From Croceibacterium_B sp035470785 (GTDB lineage Bacteria; Pseudomonadota; Alphaproteobacteria; Sphingomonadales; Sphingomonadaceae): DNA of 21,704 nt. The stretch is from positions 1 to 21,704 of the forward strand of contig DATIQN010000048.1 of assembly GCA_035470785.1 (NCBI GenBank), in the 5' to 3' direction. Shown here piece by piece: positions 1-7,814 of this stretch; position 1 is the first letter of the stretch, and every line of letters begins with the position of its first letter. Below the pieces are notes generated by a model. That model searched no databases. It was given only the letters and a program-made list of their open reading frames with translations, and was not told where the DNA came from. The translations under genes were made by a program, and so were the position numbers.

Positions 1-3
1 AGT

Positions 4-1248
4 GTGACTTTGGAGCGGGCGCCCGAACAAAGGGGCGGTTACGAGCTGCGAGTGCTGCTGCTGCTCGGGCTCGCATACGGGTTCGCCTACTTCGACCGGA
101 TGGCGATGACCTTCCTCGCCCCGTTCGTGCAGAAGGACTTGTCGCTAACCAACGAACAGATCGGCTGGCTCGGTTCCGGACTGTCGGCGACGTGGGCTCT
201 CGGCGCCTATGTCTTCGGCCGCTGGTCCGACGCGATCGGCAAGCGCAAGCCGTTCCTGCTCGCGGCGCTGGTGCTGTTCTCTTTCTGCTCGGTGCTCTCG
301 GGCTTCGCGTGGAGCTTCGGCAGCCTGTTTGCCACGCGCGTGATCATGGGCGCCGCCGAAGGACCGTTCCTGCCGATCTGCCTCGCGATCATGGTCGCCG
401 CCTCGGCCGAGAGCCGCCGCGGGCTCAACGCCGGGATCGTGCAGAATGCGTTCGGCTCCATCCTCGGCACCGCGCTGGCGCCGTTCGTGCTCATCCGCAT
501 CGTCGAGGCGTTCGGCTGGCGCTACGCGTTCTTTCTAGCCGGCATTCCGGGTCTGATCCTTGCCTTATTGATCTGGCGCTTCATCCGCGAGCCCGAGCAC
601 CTGGCCGCGCCTTCGGGCGAGAAGGCGCCGTCGCTCGGCGTATGGTCGATGCTCAAGGTGCGCAATATCTGGCTGTGCTCGATCATCAGCTGCTTTGCCG
701 TCGGCACGGTCGTCGTCGGTTCGATCTTCATGCCGCTGTATCTCGACGGACCGCGGCGTTACGATCCGCTGACCTGGTCGAACATCATGACCGCCGTCGG
801 CTTCTGCCCGGCGCTCGGCGGTGTCGGGGTGACCTGGCTGTCCGACCGTTACGGGCGCAAGCCGCTGCTGATCGTGTTCGCGTTCCTGATGGCGCTCGCC
901 CCGGCCGCCTTGCTGTGGTTCCACGGCTCGGTCTTTGTGTTGACGGCGCTGATGTTTGTCAGCTGGACCGGTCTCGGCACCTTCCCGCTGTTCATGGGGG
1001 TGATCCCCGCGGAAACGCTCGGCCGCGCCCGCGCGGCGACCGCGATGGGCCTGGTCGTCGGGGTGGGCGAGCTAACCGGCGGGGTATTCGGTCCGCCGAT
1101 CGCCGGACGACTGGCCGACTGGTTCGGGCTCGCCGTGCCGCTCTATATACAGCTGGGCATGGCTATCGCTGCGGGCTTGGTGGCGCTGTTCGTCGTCGAG
1201 ACCAACCCGCGGATCCTCGCCCGCCGTTCCCAGGGAGTGCCTGCATGA
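4..1248 (+). CDS. MFS transporter, ACS-like (organic anion/aromatic acid type)
   Basis: Twelve-helix major facilitator permease of 414 aa, the usual family length. Seen: an N-terminal Asp-Arg pair in TM1 (YFDRMAMTFLAPF), motif A in the loop after TM2 (GRWSDAIGKRKP), and the matching second-half motif after TM8 (SDRYGRKPL). The family, anion:cation symporters, usually imports carboxylated organic substrates across the inner membrane, so it is the likely uptake step for this cluster (inference). The GTG start at base 4 is only three bases from the window edge, so a start further upstream cannot be excluded and no RBS or promoter can be assessed. The stop overlaps the next start (ATGA, 1245-1248), so the permease and the CmcJ-like protein are translationally coupled. 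Confidence 0.9.
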   Translation: MTLERAPEQRGGYELRVLLLLGLAYGFAYFDRMAMTFLAPFVQKDLSLTNEQIGWLGSGLSATWALGAYVFGRWSDAIGKRKPFLLAALVLFSFCSVLSGFAWSFGSLFATRVIMGAAEGPFLPICLAIMVAASAESRRGLNAGIVQNAFGSILGTALAPFVLIRIVEAFGWRYAFFLAGIPGLILALLIWRFIREPEHLAAPSGEKAPSLGVWSMLKVRNIWLCSIISCFAVGTVVVGSIFMPLYLDGPRRYDPLTWSNIMTAVGFCPALGGVGVTWLSDRYGRKPLLIVFAFLMALAPAALLWFHGSVFVLTALMFVSWTGLGTFPLFMGVIPAETLGRARAATAMGLVVGVGELTGGVFGPPIAGRLADWFGLAVPLYIQLGMAIAAGLVALFVVETNPRILARRSQGVPA

Positions 1249-2054
1249 GCGATCTCGAAACCGTCGTCTGCGACGTCGAGACGACGATGAAATACGTCGT
1301 GCGCGGCGAGAAGGCGACCTTCCATCCGGGCGAGCGTGAGAAGAGTTATTGGCCGGTCGACGAACGCCAGGTGACGATCCACGACGTGCGGCCGGAGATC
1401 GGCCAGCTGTCGTTCGAGCGCAACGGCTTCGTCGTGGTCGATGAGCCTACGGATGTGACCAAGTTCACCAACCCGGACGAGCTGGCGCGCTATCGCCGTC
1501 AGACCGAGGCTCTCATCCAGCGGCTGACCGGAGCGGACAAGGTCGTCAGCTTCGGGCCGATGATCCGCACCAACGCCGGCGGCGCGCACGGCCACAACCA
1601 GCCGGCGCACGGCGCGCACGTCGATTACGGCGCGCGCACGATCGCCGACTTCACCCTCGACGTGCTGCCCGCAGAAGAGGCCGAGCGCCGGCTCGCCGGG
1701 CGACACACGCTGATCAACGTCTGGCGCCCGATCGTGATGGTCGAAAGCGCGCCGCTGGCCGTGTGCGACGCGAGCACGGTCAAGCGTGAGGACCTGTTCG
1801 ACAGCGAGGTCGTCGGCGGCCTCGGCAGTTTCGACACGCGTTCGCTGTGGGGCTTCAACCTCGCCTGGGACCCCGGCCACCGCTGGTACTGGGTCCCGCA
1901 CATGCAGCCGTGGGAAGCGCTGGCGTTCAAGCTGTTCGACAGCGATCCCGAGGCCATCCAGTTCACCGCGCACAGCGCCTTCGAAGATCCCAACACCCCG
2001 CCCGACGCCGCGCCGAGGCAAAGCGTCGAGATGCGGACGATCGCCTACCTCTAG
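1245..2054 (+). CDS. CmcJ/NvfI (GA4-desaturase) family oxygenase-like protein
   Basis: A 269-aa protein that resembles the CmcJ/NvfI/AsaB family of non-haem iron, 2-oxoglutarate-dependent-type proteins. Seen: a candidate facial triad made of HVD (His125, Asp127) and a distal His243 in a TAHSAFEDP segment, followed by the family's C-terminal signature PRQSVEMR (Arg258, Arg264), a likely co-substrate or carboxylate clamp. The ATG start at 1245 lies inside the ATGA overlap with the permease. The reading frame stays open far upstream, but only as a shadow of the permease gene. Characterised relatives act in fungal and actinobacterial secondary metabolism; a bacterial catabolic role next to a permease is inference. 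The TAG stop shares the palindrome CTAG with the stop of the convergent flavoprotein gene. Confidence 0.82.
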   Translation: MSDLETVVCDVETTMKYVVRGEKATFHPGEREKSYWPVDERQVTIHDVRPEIGQLSFERNGFVVVDEPTDVTKFTNPDELARYRRQTEALIQRLTGADKVVSFGPMIRTNAGGAHGHNQPAHGAHVDYGARTIADFTLDVLPAEEAERRLAGRHTLINVWRPIVMVESAPLAVCDASTVKREDLFDSEVVGGLGSFDTRSLWGFNLAWDPGHRWYWVPHMQPWEALAFKLFDSDPEAIQFTAHSAFEDPNTPPDAAPRQSVEMRTIAYL

Positions 2055-3235
2055 CGTTCAGCCGGGCTGGTCGTCTCGAGGCTCTTGGTGAACATCAGCC
2101 GCTCGAGCCGGTAGTCGGTGTCGGCGACCATCCGGCGCATGCCCTCGAGCGCTGCCTCGAGCTTAGCTCCCCCGCCGCAGGCGTGGAACACGAAATCCTT
2201 GTAAGCGCAGGCTTGTGGACTGGTCTTCTCGAGGAACACCGCCCGCCGCTCCCCGGCCCAGGTGTCGAGCATGTCCGGACTGGCGCCATCGAGCAGCACG
2301 GCCGCCAGCGTCGGCCACAGCGAATAGGCGTCGAACAGCCCGGTCGTCAGGCCGAAGCCGCCGGTCGGATTGGTCACGTGCGCGGCATCGCCGGCGAGCA
2401 CGACGCGGCCCTTGCGATAGCTCGACGCGCAGCGCTGGTGCATCTTGTAAGGCGAGGACTGGACCAGCTCGTAGCCCCCCCTGCCCGGCAGCAGGTGCTT
2501 GTAGGCCTCCGGAATGCGCTCGACGTAGCTTTCCTCGGGCAGGGCCATGTCTTCCATGAAGGTGCAGCGCCACAGCCCGTCACGCGTGATCTTGACGATC
2601 ACCGCGCCCCATTGGTCGTCAACCACCATGGTCGATTGCCAGTAGCCGCCGCTCTCGAAATCGTGCCGCAGGTTCGTGGCGACGAAGCGCTCGGGCCAGG
2701 TCATGCCGTCGAATGAAAGGTCGAGCGCCTTGCGCACGGCGCTGCCGGCCCCGTCGGCGCCGATGACGTATTTGGCTCGCAGTTCGAGCGGACCTTTGGG
2801 TGAGGTCGCGCGAACGGTGACTCCGTCGGCGTCCTGCGACAAGTCGGCGAAGACAGTCTGCCAGTGAATTTCGACATTGGGCATGACCTCGAGACGCCGC
2901 TGGCAGATCTCCGCCAGCCGGTCCTGTCCCAACTGGATGTTGTAATTGAAGCGCGTCACGCGCGAGAGCACCTTGAGGTCGTAGGGCAGCCGCTCGCCGG
3001 TCTTCTTCACGAACCAGAGGTAATCGTCCTTGGTGTAGCCGATCCGCTCGGCTTCCTCGCGGATGCCGAGCCGTTCGAGCCCGTCGAGCATCGACCAGTG
3101 GTAGACGCAGGCGCGCGGCGACGCATTGATGCCCGCCTCGGCTTCGATCAGGCACACCTCGACCCCGGCTTGCGCCAGGCCCAGCGCAGTCACGAATCCC
3201 GTCGGTCCGCCGCCGACCACGATCACATCATGCAT
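2051..3235 (-). CDS. FAD-dependent aromatic-type monooxygenase (PHBH fold)
   Basis: Class A flavoprotein monooxygenase of 394 aa. Seen: Rossmann GxGxxG at Gly8-Gly13 (VVGGGPTGF), ribose-binding Glu31, the DG motif (Asp161-Gly162, IGADGAGS) and the GD motif (Gly282-Asp283, LAGDAAH) with the following PTGGFGLTTG segment. MhpA-like sequence features are present, but the extra C-terminal thioredoxin-like domain of MhpA is not. Expected reaction: NAD(P)H- and O2-dependent hydroxylation (or Baeyer-Villiger-type insertion) on a phenolic or enolic substrate. The ATG at 3235 is chosen because GGGAG lies six bases upstream; a TTG 18 bases further out is possible. The gene is monocistronic, transcribed away from the nine-gene operon, and probably shares a control region with it. 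Confidence 0.9.
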   Translation of the reverse strand: MHDVIVVGGGPTGFVTALGLAQAGVEVCLIEAEAGINASPRACVYHWSMLDGLERLGIREEAERIGYTKDDYLWFVKKTGERLPYDLKVLSRVTRFNYNIQLGQDRLAEICQRRLEVMPNVEIHWQTVFADLSQDADGVTVRATSPKGPLELRAKYVIGADGAGSAVRKALDLSFDGMTWPERFVATNLRHDFESGGYWQSTMVVDDQWGAVIVKITRDGLWRCTFMEDMALPEESYVERIPEAYKHLLPGRGGYELVQSSPYKMHQRCASSYRKGRVVLAGDAAHVTNPTGGFGLTTGLFDAYSLWPTLAAVLLDGASPDMLDTWAGERRAVFLEKTSPQACAYKDFVFHACGGGAKLEAALEGMRRMVADTDYRLERLMFTKSLETTSPAER

Positions 3236-3287
3236 CGCGTTCTCCCGGCCCAAGCATGGCGCATTCGCTCATGTATCGCAAAGCCCC

Positions 3288-3328
3288 TTCCGCGCGCCGC
3301 GCCTCTCCCCTAGCAATAACGAGCGTTA
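3288..3328 (+). promoter_or_regulatory. Candidate promoter with TAACG-AG-CGTTA operator
   Basis: Within the 129-base divergent gap between the flavoprotein and the nine-gene operon, TTCCGC (3288-3293) and TAGCAA (3311-3316) are separated by 17 bases and could be a weak -35/-10 pair for the rightward operon. Directly downstream, at 3317-3328, is a perfect inverted repeat, TAACG and CGTTA around AG, placed where it would cover the transcription start. Short dyads with AACG/CGTT half-sites are typical of TetR-family operators. No TetR gene is in the window, so the regulator would be elsewhere. The dyad is directly seen; promoter and regulator are inference. Confidence 0.4.
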
Positions 3329-3364
3329 GAGTCGTAAGGGCTCGGCGGACCAAGGGAGAGAGTT

Positions 3365-4594
3365 TTGGCGCTGGCCGAATTTAACGAGACGATTGCCGCG
3401 CGCGGCGGCGAGTATCCGTTGCGCGGCCATTATGACGAGCGCTTCGGGCCGGTGGTCGAGGCGTTCATCGAGAACTTTCGCGTCGAGGAGGAGCTCGGCG
3501 CGGGCGCTTCAGTGGTGCTCGATGGCGAGACGGTGGTCGACCTGTGGGGCGGCTGGGCCCGCGCCGACCGCTCGCAGGACTGGGACGAGCATTCGACCGT
3601 CTGCATGATGAGCGTGGCCAAGGGCGTCACCGGCATCTGCTTCAACATGGCGATCGACCGCGGCCTGATCGACCCGAACGAGCGCATCGCGACCTACTGG
3701 CCCGAGTTCGCGCAGAACGGGAAGCAGGAAATCACCGTGCGGATGGTGCTCGACCATACCGCGGCGATCCCGGTGCTGACCGACGATGTGATGTACCCCG
3801 GCGGGTTCTTCGACTTCCCCGCTTACATCCACGCGCTCGAGGTCCAGCATCCGCTGTGGCAGCCGGGCACCCGCGCGGCCTACCACGTGCACAACCAGGG
3901 CTTCCTGCTCGGCGAGATCATGCGCCGGGTGACCGGCATGACCATCGGCCCGTTCCTCAAGGAGAACGTCACCGAGCCGCTCCGCGCCGAATACTACATC
4001 GGCGGGATGGACGAGCAGCAGCAGGCGCACGTCGCCGAGGTGCTGCCGAACACCGGCGCGCGGCTGTTCGCGGCCAAGGACGCCGCGGTTCCGCCCAAGC
4101 CGACCACGCCCGAAGGCTGGCAGGACGGCGCGGTGCTGCGCAGCTTCGCTTTCCTACAGAACCCGCACGAGCCGTGGCACACGACGATGAATTCGCCGAT
4201 CTGGCGCACCTGCGAGATCGCCAGCGGGTCGGGCCACGGCAACGCCCGCGGGGTGGCGCGCATATATGGTGCCACCGTGGGCGAAGTCGACGGCATCTCG
4301 CTGATGTCGCACGCGCGGCTCGAAGCGATGATCACCGAGCAGCACAACCAGATCGAGCTGCTGCAGGAGCGCCCTTATCATCAGGCAATGGGCGTGCTGC
4401 TCAATACGCCCGAGGCGGTCTACATGGGCCCCAACATGCGCAGCTTCGGCCACCACGGCCTCGGCGGCTCGATCGGCTTCGGCGATCCCGACGCGAAGCT
4501 CGGCTTCTCGTATTGCTGCAATCAGATGCATGCGGTCGGCACCAACGGCCCGCGCGCGCGCCGGCTGATCGACGCGGTCTATGCCGCTCTCTAA
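3365..4594 (+). CDS. Serine hydrolase, class C beta-lactamase/EstB family (first copy)
   Basis: A 409-aa beta-lactamase-fold serine hydrolase, probably an esterase or lactonase rather than an antibiotic-resistance enzyme. Seen: nucleophile motif S83-V-A-K86, a likely general-base Tyr173 in AYHVHNQGFLLGE, and a C-terminal FGHHGLGGSIGF segment (His363-Gly365) in place of the KTG box, as in EstB-type carboxylesterases. No signal peptide is visible, so it is probably cytoplasmic. The TTG start is chosen because AGGGAGAG precedes it at the right distance and no ATG or GTG is close. It is the first gene of the nine-gene operon; the next start is 12 bases after its stop. A second member of the same fold sits at 6648-7805, but the two differ clearly around the active site. 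Confidence 0.87.
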   Translation: MALAEFNETIAARGGEYPLRGHYDERFGPVVEAFIENFRVEEELGAGASVVLDGETVVDLWGGWARADRSQDWDEHSTVCMMSVAKGVTGICFNMAIDRGLIDPNERIATYWPEFAQNGKQEITVRMVLDHTAAIPVLTDDVMYPGGFFDFPAYIHALEVQHPLWQPGTRAAYHVHNQGFLLGEIMRRVTGMTIGPFLKENVTEPLRAEYYIGGMDEQQQAHVAEVLPNTGARLFAAKDAAVPPKPTTPEGWQDGAVLRSFAFLQNPHEPWHTTMNSPIWRTCEIASGSGHGNARGVARIYGATVGEVDGISLMSHARLEAMITEQHNQIELLQERPYHQAMGVLLNTPEAVYMGPNMRSFGHHGLGGSIGFGDPDAKLGFSYCCNQMHAVGTNGPRARRLIDAVYAAL

Positions 4595-4606
4595 CAAGGA
4601 CTGACG

Positions 4607-5005
4607 ATGGACAAGGACCTCTACGACAAGGGCATGAAGATCCGCCGCGAAGTGCTCGGCGACGCCTATGTCGACCGCGCGCTGGCGAAGTCGAACGCGT
4701 TCAACGATCCGCTCCAGGAACTGGTGACGACGTACTGCTGGGGCTGGAACTGGGGCCGCGAAGGCCTGCCGCGGCGTGACCGCAGCCTGATCAACCTGGC
4801 GATGATCGCGATCCTCAACCGCCACAACGAGCTCAAGGTTCACGTGCGGGGCGCGCTCAACAACGGGCTCAGCCGCGAGGAAATCCGCGAGGTGCTGCTG
4901 CAGGTCGGCATCTACGGCGGCATCCCGGCGGCGGTCGACAGCTTCCGCATCGCCAACGAGGCCTTCGCCGAGATCGATGCCGAAGGTGCGGAAGAGCTCG
5001 CCTGA
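4607..5005 (+). CDS. Carboxymuconolactone decarboxylase family protein (PcaC-like)
   Basis: A 132-aa all-helical CMD-family protein. Seen: TYCWGWNWGREGLPRRDRSL (Cys44, Trp45, Glu52), the NELKVHVRGALNNG core with His79, and EEIREVLLQVGIYGGIPAA. These match the 4-carboxymuconolactone decarboxylase branch, not the AhpD peroxidase branch, because there is no CxxC pair. The model reaction is decarboxylation of a gamma-carboxylactone to an enol-lactone. Operon members of this type also act on other lactone or beta-keto-acid substrates, and no other protocatechuate-pathway gene is present. ATG start with AAGGA upstream. The stop overlaps the next start by one base (TGATG). Confidence 0.88.
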   Translation: MDKDLYDKGMKIRREVLGDAYVDRALAKSNAFNDPLQELVTTYCWGWNWGREGLPRRDRSLINLAMIAILNRHNELKVHVRGALNNGLSREEIREVLLQVGIYGGIPAAVDSFRIANEAFAEIDAEGAEELA

Positions 5006-5481
5006 TGGACGACATCGCCCGCCTCCTGATCGAACGGGAATGCGGCCGCCTGCCGCTGCTGTTCGCGAAATACGCCGACAACGGCGACCACGCCGCGCTC
5101 GCCGCGCTGTACACCGAGGACTGCGAGTTCGCCCGGCCGTTCCAGCCGGACCACCCGTTCTACGGCCGCGACCGAGTCCAGGCGATCTTCCGCGACCGCC
5201 CGCCGATCCTCGTGCGCCATATCGTCACCAACGTGCTGGTCGACGCTGTGAGCGAGACAGAAGCGCGCGGGACGAACTACCTGGCCATGCTGTCGTGCCA
5301 TGCGGCAACCGAGCCGCCGCAGCCCTCCGGCGGGCTCTATGTGGGCGGATTCGAGGATCATTACGTAAAGATCGGCGGCGAATGGCTGTTCAAGAGCCGC
5401 TATGGCCACGTCGCCCTCCACCAGGGCGGCGCGATGCCGAATATCCCGCCACCGAGCGACGAAGCGAGAGGACTGAAATGA
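5005..5481 (+). CDS. SnoaL/NTF2-like protein (first of a tandem pair)
   Basis: A 158-aa cone-fold protein of the SnoaL_4 / ring-hydroxylating-dioxygenase beta-like type. Seen: an N-terminal helix with YADNGDHAALAALYTEDCEFARP (residues 23-45), the typical opening of the fold, and a closing strand GGFEDHYVKIGGEWLFKSRYGHVAL (residues 114-138). Members are small cyclases, isomerases, dehydratases or hydrolases, or non-catalytic subunits. No dioxygenase alpha subunit is present, so a beta-subunit role is unlikely. The start is fixed by the TGATG overlap with the CMD-like gene, and the stop overlaps the next start (ATGA). The exact reaction is unknown. Confidence 0.8.
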   Translation: MDDIARLLIERECGRLPLLFAKYADNGDHAALAALYTEDCEFARPFQPDHPFYGRDRVQAIFRDRPPILVRHIVTNVLVDAVSETEARGTNYLAMLSCHAATEPPQPSGGLYVGGFEDHYVKIGGEWLFKSRYGHVALHQGGAMPNIPPPSDEARGLK

Positions 5482-5891
5482 GCGTGACCGCCAAGAACGC
5501 CAACGAACAGCTGGTGCTCGATTTCTTCGAGGTGCTGTCTTCGGGCGACCTCGAGAAGCTGCGCGAGTTCTACCACGACAAGTCGACCTGGGAGCCCAAG
5601 GTCAAGAACATCGCCGGCGCCGGCAAGCACGTCGGCATGGACATCATCGACAAGTTCCTCGCGCCTGTGCGCGGCATGTTCGAGCCGGGCGATCCCAAGG
5701 TCCACGTGCAGAACATGTTCTCCGCCGGGCCGATGGTCTGCGTCGAGAGCTTTTCGACCGGCAAGACCCTCGATGGCCTGATCTACGAGAACGATTACTG
5801 CTGGGTGTTCGAGGTTTCGAACGGCAAGATCGACGCCATGCGCGAGTACATGGACAGCCATTATACCGCCAAGCTGTTCGGGATGGACTGA
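5478..5891 (+). CDS. SnoaL / limonene-epoxide-hydrolase-like protein (second of the pair)
   Basis: A 137-aa NTF2-like protein. Seen: NEQLVLDFFEVLSSGDLEKLREFYHDKSTWEP at the N-terminus and KIDAMREYMDSHYTAKLFG at the C-terminus, the pattern of the SnoaL-like/LEH group. Asp126 sits where limonene-epoxide hydrolase has one of its acids, but the Arg-x-Asp of that enzyme is replaced by ESFSTG (residues 90-95), so true epoxide hydrolase chemistry is doubtful. It differs strongly from its neighbour, so the pair is not a recent duplication. The start lies in the ATGA overlap at 5478 and the stop overlaps the SDR start (TGATG). Likely a small isomerase, dehydratase or cyclase acting on an intermediate of this operon (inference). 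Confidence 0.8.
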   Translation: MSVTAKNANEQLVLDFFEVLSSGDLEKLREFYHDKSTWEPKVKNIAGAGKHVGMDIIDKFLAPVRGMFEPGDPKVHVQNMFSAGPMVCVESFSTGKTLDGLIYENDYCWVFEVSNGKIDAMREYMDSHYTAKLFGMD

Positions 5892-6643
5892 TGAGTCGCT
5901 TCGACGGGAGGCCGATCCTGATCTCCGGCGCCGGCCGCGGGCTCGGCGAAGGGATCGCCAGGCATCTCGCGGCAGAGGGCGCGATCGTTGGCGTCGCCGA
6001 CGTCAACGGGCAGACGGCGCATGACGTCACGCGGGCAATCAACGACGCCGGCGGCAAGGCCTTCGCGTATGAAGCCGACCTCGGCCGGCGCGAGGCGTTC
6101 TTCGACGTCGCCAAGGCGTTTGCGCGGCACGCGGGGCCACTGCGCGCGGTAATCAACAACGCCTCGGTGCTGGTCTATGAACCGATCGAGCAGGTGACCG
6201 AGGAAACGCTCGACCGGATGCTCTCGGCCGGCCTCAAGAGCGTGTTCTGGGGCGTCCAGGCCTTCCTTGCCCACCGCGACGAGAGCCAGAGCGGCAATAT
6301 CCTCAACTACTCTTCGCCGGTTGCTTATCGCGGGCGGCCGAACACCGGCGCCTACACCACGATCAAGGCGGGAATCGCCGGGCTGACCAAGGTCCTCGCC
6401 GGCGAGCTCGGCCCGCGCGGCATTCGCGTCAACGCGATCGCCCCCGGCAGCGTGCCGACGCCCGCGACCGAAGGCTTCGTGACGCCGGAGCAGTACGAAC
6501 AGCGGGCGAAGAACATCCCGCTGCGTCGCAACGGGACGCCCGAGGACGTGGCACAGGCAGTCGCCTTCTTGCTGTCGGACGAGGCGGCGTTCATCAACGG
6601 GGCCATGCTCGCCATCGACGGCGGCATCATCGCGGCGGGGTAA
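5891..6643 (+). CDS. SDR family oxidoreductase (first copy)
   Basis: Classical short-chain dehydrogenase/reductase of 250 aa. Seen: the glycine-rich cofactor loop SGAGRGLG (residues 12-19), Asp37 at the end of the second strand (favouring NAD+ over NADP+), an NNAS motif, and the catalytic Ser142 with Tyr155-x3-Lys159 (GAYTTIKAG). The C-terminus FINGAMLAIDGG is typical of FabG-like members. It probably oxidises a secondary alcohol or reduces a ketone of the pathway intermediate. Start in the TGATG overlap; four bases separate its stop from the next start. Confidence 0.92.
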   Translation: MSRFDGRPILISGAGRGLGEGIARHLAAEGAIVGVADVNGQTAHDVTRAINDAGGKAFAYEADLGRREAFFDVAKAFARHAGPLRAVINNASVLVYEPIEQVTEETLDRMLSAGLKSVFWGVQAFLAHRDESQSGNILNYSSPVAYRGRPNTGAYTTIKAGIAGLTKVLAGELGPRGIRVNAIAPGSVPTPATEGFVTPEQYEQRAKNIPLRRNGTPEDVAQAVAFLLSDEAAFINGAMLAIDGGIIAAG

Positions 6644-6647
6644 GGCA

Positions 6648-7805
6648 ATGGCGTTCAAGAGCCAAAGGGTCTGGCAGGAGCGGCTCGACCAACTGCGCGA
6701 GGTGATCCTCGCCGACGTCGCACGCGGCGACTACTTCGGTGCGGTCCTGTTCATAGGGTGCAGCGGGGAGGTCGTCTTCGCCGAGGCGCTCGGGGCGCAA
6801 GATGCGGCGTTCGAGCGGCCGCTCCACCTCGATAATGTGTTCTCGATCTTCTCGGTCACCAAGGCCTTCACCAATGCGCTGGTCCTCAAGGCGATCGAGG
6901 AAGGCCGCTTCGCGCTCACCACCAAGGTGAAGGACGTGCTGCCCGAGTTCACCGGCAAGCCGCGCGAGGACGCGACCTTCTACCACCTGCTTACCCACAC
7001 CGCCGGAATGCCCGGGGTCTGGACGCCCAAGGCCGGCATGTATCTCGACCGGCTCGACGAGCTCTTCCAGGCCGCGATCGAACACGTCCACGGCGAGGTC
7101 CCGCCCGGTACTCGCTGCGACTACTCGCCGCTGGTCAATCACGTCCTGCTCGGCACGGCGCTGGTGCGCACCGACCCTAAGGGGCGCAATTACCAGACGC
7201 TGCTCCACGAAGACCTGTTCGCGCCGCTCAGGATGGACAGCACCAGCATGGGGCTGCGCGCCGATCTCAAACGCCGCCATGTCAGGCCCGACATGCGCGG
7301 CACGGTGCCGATCAAGCATTTGAGCCGCAACATCGAGGGCGACCACGCGCTGTTCGAGGACCCCGAGGTCGAAGCCCCGCATGTCGGCTGCGCCTCGACG
7401 TGCGAGGATCTCTATCGCTTCGCCGAGATGCTTCGCCGCGGTGGCGAGCTCGACGGCGCGCGGATCCTCTCCCCGGCGATGCTCAAGCTCGCACGCCAGA
7501 ACCACACGGGCGCGATGCCCAACGAGCTGTACAAGCGCGTCGCCGAGAACGCCGGGTGGGAAGTCCCGCCTGCCAACCAGGGGATCGGCTTCCAGGTGCG
7601 CGGCACCGGCGTGTTCCATCACCTGTTCGGCACGCTCGCCAGCCCCGAGACGCACGGCAACTACGGCGCGGGCAGCACGATGTTCTGGGTCGATCCGATC
7701 GCTGACGTCAGCTTCGCGCTGGTGAGCGCCGGAGTGATGACCCAGGCGGCGAACATCGAACGCTGCCAGAAACTGAGCGACCTCGCCCTTTCGGCTATGA
7801 TCTGA
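6648..7805 (+). CDS. Serine hydrolase, beta-lactamase family (second copy)
   Basis: A 385-aa beta-lactamase-fold hydrolase. Seen: S69-V-T-K72 (FSVTKAFTNALVLK), a candidate base Tyr159 in CDYSPLVNHVLLG, and a C-terminal HGNYGAGSTMFWVDP segment in the place of the KTG/HxG box. It has no signal peptide and so is probably a cytoplasmic esterase or lactonase. Compared with the first copy, the Tyr region and the C-terminal box differ, suggesting a different substrate. ATG start with AAGG just upstream. A 500-aa open frame on the opposite strand across this gene and part of the next one is a high-GC shadow and is not called. Confidence 0.87.
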   Translation: MAFKSQRVWQERLDQLREVILADVARGDYFGAVLFIGCSGEVVFAEALGAQDAAFERPLHLDNVFSIFSVTKAFTNALVLKAIEEGRFALTTKVKDVLPEFTGKPREDATFYHLLTHTAGMPGVWTPKAGMYLDRLDELFQAAIEHVHGEVPPGTRCDYSPLVNHVLLGTALVRTDPKGRNYQTLLHEDLFAPLRMDSTSMGLRADLKRRHVRPDMRGTVPIKHLSRNIEGDHALFEDPEVEAPHVGCASTCEDLYRFAEMLRRGGELDGARILSPAMLKLARQNHTGAMPNELYKRVAENAGWEVPPANQGIGFQVRGTGVFHHLFGTLASPETHGNYGAGSTMFWVDPIADVSFALVSAGVMTQAANIERCQKLSDLALSAMI

Positions 7806-7814
7806 GGAAATCGA

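Noticed and set aside
192..1244. In-frame upstream extension of the CmcJ-like gene
   Set aside because: It lies inside the permease gene in another frame and is very Arg-rich; the ATGA overlap at 1245 is the natural start.
4607..5005. True protocatechuate-pathway pcaC
   Set aside because: No pcaB, pcaD, pcaG or pcaH gene is present; only family membership can be supported.
3365..7805. Beta-lactam resistance genes
   Set aside because: Both serine hydrolases lack a signal peptide and a clear KTG box and belong to the esterase-like branch.
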